Below are positions 18,725 through 21,338 of a stretch of 21,338 bases of DNA, piece after piece. The notes under the pieces are model-generated. The model saw only the letters and a program-made list of their open reading frames with translations, did no database searches and was not told the DNA's origin. Origin of the DNA: Lachnospiraceae bacterium UBA3863 (GTDB lineage: Bacteria > Bacillota > Clostridia > Lachnospirales > Lachnospiraceae); assembly GCA_002392385.1 (NCBI GenBank), contig DGGX01000252.1, forward strand, positions 1 to 21,338, read 5' to 3'. A program made the position numbers and the translations under genes. The stretch's first letter is position 1, and the number at the start of each line of letters is the position of its first letter.

Positions 18725-20863
18725 ATGAATAATCAGACAGGGAACAGAGCGGACAGGCAGAGCAGACCGGACAGACAGATGCTGTTCAGCGACGGAACGG
18801 CGGGCTTTGTCAGGCCGCTTCAGCCTCGGCCGGGGGATAGGATGAGGATCCGTCTCCGGGCGAGAAGGCATGCGGCGGAAGAAGCTTCGCTGATCCTGTT
18901 CCCTGCGGGGAGCAGCACCTGGGAGAGGCTGCCTATGAGACGTCTCCGGGCAGCGGTCGGAGACGATTTTTTTGACTGGTATGAGGGAAGCCTTGAGGCG
19001 AAGGGACCCTTCGCTTACTGCTTCGAGGCGATCTCCGGGGGACGCCGGCTCTGGTACCTGCGCACGGGGATCGCGGACGCGCCCGACTGTCAGGAGCGGG
19101 AGGCGGAGGATCTGGACCTATGGCTGATCGTGCCCGGTTTCTATGTGCCCGACTGGGCCCGGGGGGCGGTCATGTACCAGATCTTCGTGGACCGTTTCCG
19201 CAACGGCGACCCCTCCAACGACACCCTTACCGGCGAGTATGTCTGCGATGGGCACCGGTCGGTCCGCGTCACCGACTGGAACAGCCTGCCGGAGCCGGAC
19301 GATGTAGGACGGCATTACGGCGGTGACCTGCAGGGCGTCCTGGACAGCCTGGACTATCTGGAGAAGCTGGGCATCGAGGTGATCTACCTCAATCCCATCT
19401 TTCTGGCGCCCTCCAATCATAAATACGATACCCAGGATTATATGCACGTGGACCCTCATTTCGGCGTGATCGCCGAGGACGGCGGGGACCTGCTGCCGGA
19501 GGCCTGCAGCGACAACCGGCAGGCGGGCCGCTATCTGACCAGGGTCCGGTCCCGGAAGAACCTGGAGGCCTCGGATGCCCTCCTGGCCAGGCTGATCCGG
19601 GAGGCCCACAGGCGGGGGATCCGGGTGATCCTGGACGGTGTCTTCAATCACTGCGGGGCCTTCCATCCCTGGATGGACCGCGAAGGGATCTACGCGGATG
19701 ACCCTGATCACGCGGCGCCCGGGGCCTATCAGGATCCCGACTCGCCCTACAGGGACTATTTCTGCTTCGGGGAGGACGACGGCTATGAGGCCTGGTGGGA
19801 TTTCTCCTCTCTGCCCAAGCTGCACTACGAGGGCTCGGAGCAGCTGGTCACGGAGATCCTGCAGGCGGTCGTGAAATGGGTATCCCCGCCCTACAGGGCG
19901 GACGGCTGGCGTCTGGACGTGGCTGCGGACCTGGGCCACAGCCGGGAGTTCAACCACGCCTTCTGGAGGCGTTTCCGGGAGACCGTCCGCGGGGCGGCGC
20001 CCGGGGCCCTGATCGTGGCGGAGAATTACGCGGAATCGGAGCAGTGGCTCCGGGGCGGAGAGTGGGATACGGTCATGAATTACGAGGCTTTCATGGAGCC
20101 TATGGGGTGGTTTCTGACCGGCATGGAGAAGCACAACGATGCCTTCTGCCCGGAGAAGGTCGGGGATACGGACCTCTTCTGGGATGCCATGGACCTCAGA
20201 GGTCGGGGGCCGGTGACCACACAGCCGCGGATGACGGCCATGAACCAGCTGTCCAACCATGACCATGCCCGTTTTCTCACCCGGACATCGGGCCGGCCGG
20301 GCAGACTGGCGGAGCTGGGCAGCAAGGCCGCCTCGGAAGGGGTGGATCCCGCCGTCTTCCGCCAGGCGGTGGTCCTGCAGATGACCTGGCCGGGGGCGCC
20401 CGCTCTCTATTACGGGGACGAGGCCGGCGTCGGGGGCTTTACGGACCCGGACTGCCGCAGGACCTATCCCTGGGGCCGGGAGGACAGGAGATGCATGCGG
20501 ATCTATAAGGAGGCCATCCGCCTGCGCAGGGAGAGTCAGGCCCTGCGGGAGGGTGCTCTGATCCGGCTGAAGGATATGCCCGGTGTGCTGGCCTATGCCC
20601 GCTTCGTGAAGGAGGAGGTCATCATCGTCCTGCTCAACCGCCGGGAGGAGCCTGTCCTCTACCGGGCAGACATCCTGGACGCGGGTCTGCGGCTGCGCCG
20701 GGGAGAGACCGCCGAGCTGGAGGTCCTCCTGCGGACAGGCGGCCACGGGATCTGGTCCGCGCCCCGGCAGGGCAGCCGGGGACAGCGCCTGGAGGCGCCG
20801 GAGGGGGTCCTGACCCTCCTCCTGCCGCGCCGGAGCGCCTTTGTACTGCGCAGAAGGCAGTAG
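18725..20863 (+). CDS. CBM34-GH13 neopullulanase/cyclomaltodextrinase-type glycosidase
   Basis: The 712-residue protein has no signal peptide, so it should act in the cytosol on imported malto-oligosaccharides, cyclodextrins or pullulan fragments. Residues about 20-115 look like the CBM34 N-terminal domain of this subgroup. The GH13 barrel starts at AVMYQIFVDRFRNGD (148-162). Conserved regions are DGVFNH (304-309), DGWRLDVAADLG (393-404, nucleophile D398), LIVAENYAE (429-437, acid/base E433) and NQLSNHDHARF (507-517, D513). Insertions near 245-285 and 315-350 are usual for neopullulanase-like enzymes. The frame is open 75 bp further upstream, but ATG 18725 has GGGGTGA at good spacing and lies 19 bp after the VanY stop. 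Exact specificity is not decidable by eye. Confidence 0.9.
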   Translation: MNNQTGNRADRQSRPDRQMLFSDGTAGFVRPLQPRPGDRMRIRLRARRHAAEEASLILFPAGSSTWERLPMRRLRAAVGDDFFDWYEGSLEAKGPFAYCFEAISGGRRLWYLRTGIADAPDCQEREAEDLDLWLIVPGFYVPDWARGAVMYQIFVDRFRNGDPSNDTLTGEYVCDGHRSVRVTDWNSLPEPDDVGRHYGGDLQGVLDSLDYLEKLGIEVIYLNPIFLAPSNHKYDTQDYMHVDPHFGVIAEDGGDLLPEACSDNRQAGRYLTRVRSRKNLEASDALLARLIREAHRRGIRVILDGVFNHCGAFHPWMDREGIYADDPDHAAPGAYQDPDSPYRDYFCFGEDDGYEAWWDFSSLPKLHYEGSEQLVTEILQAVVKWVSPPYRADGWRLDVAADLGHSREFNHAFWRRFRETVRGAAPGALIVAENYAESEQWLRGGEWDTVMNYEAFMEPMGWFLTGMEKHNDAFCPEKVGDTDLFWDAMDLRGRGPVTTQPRMTAMNQLSNHDHARFLTRTSGRPGRLAELGSKAASEGVDPAVFRQAVVLQMTWPGAPALYYGDEAGVGGFTDPDCRRTYPWGREDRRCMRIYKEAIRLRRESQALREGALIRLKDMPGVLAYARFVKEEVIIVLLNRREEPVLYRADILDAGLRLRRGETAELEVLLRTGGHGIWSAPRQGSRGQRLEAPEGVLTLLLPRRSAFVLRRRQ

Positions 20864-20865
20864 TG

Positions 20866-20874
20866 TGATAGAAT
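20866..20874 (+). promoter_or_regulatory. possible extended -10 promoter for the last gene
   Basis: TGATAGAAT fits an extended -10 (TGn plus TAGAAT) right after the GH13 stop codon and about 50 bp before the next start. No good -35 hexamer is seen. The gene could equally be read from the upstream operon. Confidence 0.3.
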
Positions 20875-20926
20875 CATTTTGTAAGCTGCGGCAAGACGGC
20901 AGCGACAGAAGCGGAAGGGGGAGAGT

Positions 20927-21338
20927 ATGTTTGAAGACAAGAAGTGGGAACCGGAATTCGCCGACAGGCTCGCCGTACACTATGACGAACTGAAATGGCT
21001 CTACTGCGAACTCTATCACAATGACCTGCATGCTTTTGACTACTTTTGTTCCATGCTTTATGAGAGCTATTCGCAGAGACCCGAGGAACTGAAGGCGCTG
21101 GACCGCAGGCGGGAGAAGGATCCCAGGTGGTACAGGGGGAGCGACATGCTGGGCATGCTCCTCTACCCGGGCCCCTATGCGGGTACTCTTAAGGGCGTCC
21201 AGGAGCACCTGGACTACCTGCAGGAGTGCGGCGTCAATTATCTGCACCTGATGCCTCTGCTGGAGAGCCCCAAAGGGCGGAGCGACGGCGGCTACGCTGT
21301 CGCGGATTTCCGCAAGGTCCAGCCGGAGCTGGGCACCA
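20927..21338 (+). CDS. amylosucrase/sucrose phosphorylase-like GH13 enzyme (3' end outside window)
   Basis: The first 137 residues are present, and the window ends within the next codon. After a helical N-terminal part (1-65), the beginning of a GH13 barrel shows LGMLLYPGPYAGTLKGV (75-91), CGVNYLHLMPLLESP (101-115) and SDGGYAVADFRKVQPELG (119-136). This is the pattern of GH13_4 enzymes such as amylosucrase, which act on sucrose and transfer glucose to glucan. The catalytic residues lie beyond the window, so hydrolase, phosphorylase or transferase activity cannot be decided. The RBS GGAAGGGGGAG lies just before ATG 20927. It is a second sugar enzyme following the neopullulanase-like gene by 63 bp. 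Confidence 0.85.
   Translation, partial: MFEDKKWEPEFADRLAVHYDELKWLYCELYHNDLHAFDYFCSMLYESYSQRPEELKALDRRREKDPRWYRGSDMLGMLLYPGPYAGTLKGVQEHLDYLQECGVNYLHLMPLLESPKGRSDGGYAVADFRKVQPELGT

Noticed and set aside
19118..21247. A 709-codon minus-strand open frame opposite the GH13 genes
   Set aside because: It is antisense to two clear GH13 enzymes with intact catalytic motifs and spans their intergenic gap; its composition is that of a shadow frame.

Overview
The window is high-GC DNA (about 60% G+C by eye) with genes on both strands. It reads like a Gram-positive Clostridia genome, most likely a Lachnospiraceae-type gut or oral anaerobe. The case for this is type III pantothenate kinase, an LTA-synthase-like phosphoglycerol transferase, a VanY-type D,D-carboxypeptidase, large secreted Pro/Glu- and Asp/Pro-rich surface proteins, AGGAGG-type ribosome binding sites and GH13/GH105 sugar enzymes. 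I see no insertion sequence, tRNA, rRNA, CRISPR array or phage gene.

Layout. (1) 1-266: a possible 3' end of an upstream gene, three hairpins and a small duplication of the next gene's start region. (2) 267-2167, plus strand: a Pr6Pr-type membrane protein followed by a cytoplasmic GH105 unsaturated rhamnogalacturonyl hydrolase. (3) 8011-2190, minus strand: a tightly packed three-gene operon. It encodes a 936-residue secreted repeat protein, a small membrane protein with a degenerate TIR-like domain, and a TIR-transmembrane-TPR protein that keeps the glutamate expected of TIR NADases. The two TIR proteins are paralogues over their TIR, membrane and stalk parts. This is my best candidate for an undescribed system: an outside-in receptor or surface-sensing module. 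(4) 8012-8308: divergent promoter region. (5) 8309-10786, plus strand: coaX, then a fusion of an unknown 225-residue domain to a divergent pseudouridine-5'-phosphate glycosidase. (6) 10821-13491: a clear promoter, an LTA-synthase-like enzyme (TTG start preferred) whose C-terminal domain resembles the ILEI/FAM3 fold, and an intrinsic terminator. (7) 13609-15792: a lipoprotein with a repeat-bearing low-complexity insert and a predicted beta-helix. (8) 15823-16223: a noncoding tandem array of about 53 bp units, each carrying a GGGTTGA...TCAACCC-type dyad. (9) 16253-20863: a strong promoter and an apparent operon of MATE transporter, VanY-like carboxypeptidase and a CBM34-GH13 neopullulanase-type enzyme. 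(10) 20927-end: the start of an amylosucrase/sucrose-phosphorylase-like GH13 enzyme, cut by the window edge.

Taken together the window is mostly about the cell envelope (surface proteins, phosphoglycerol polymer synthesis, peptidoglycan trimming, TIR membrane proteins) and about intracellular breakdown of imported plant or starch oligosaccharides, with one cofactor gene (coaX). All functional calls rest on motifs read by eye. No database search was run.
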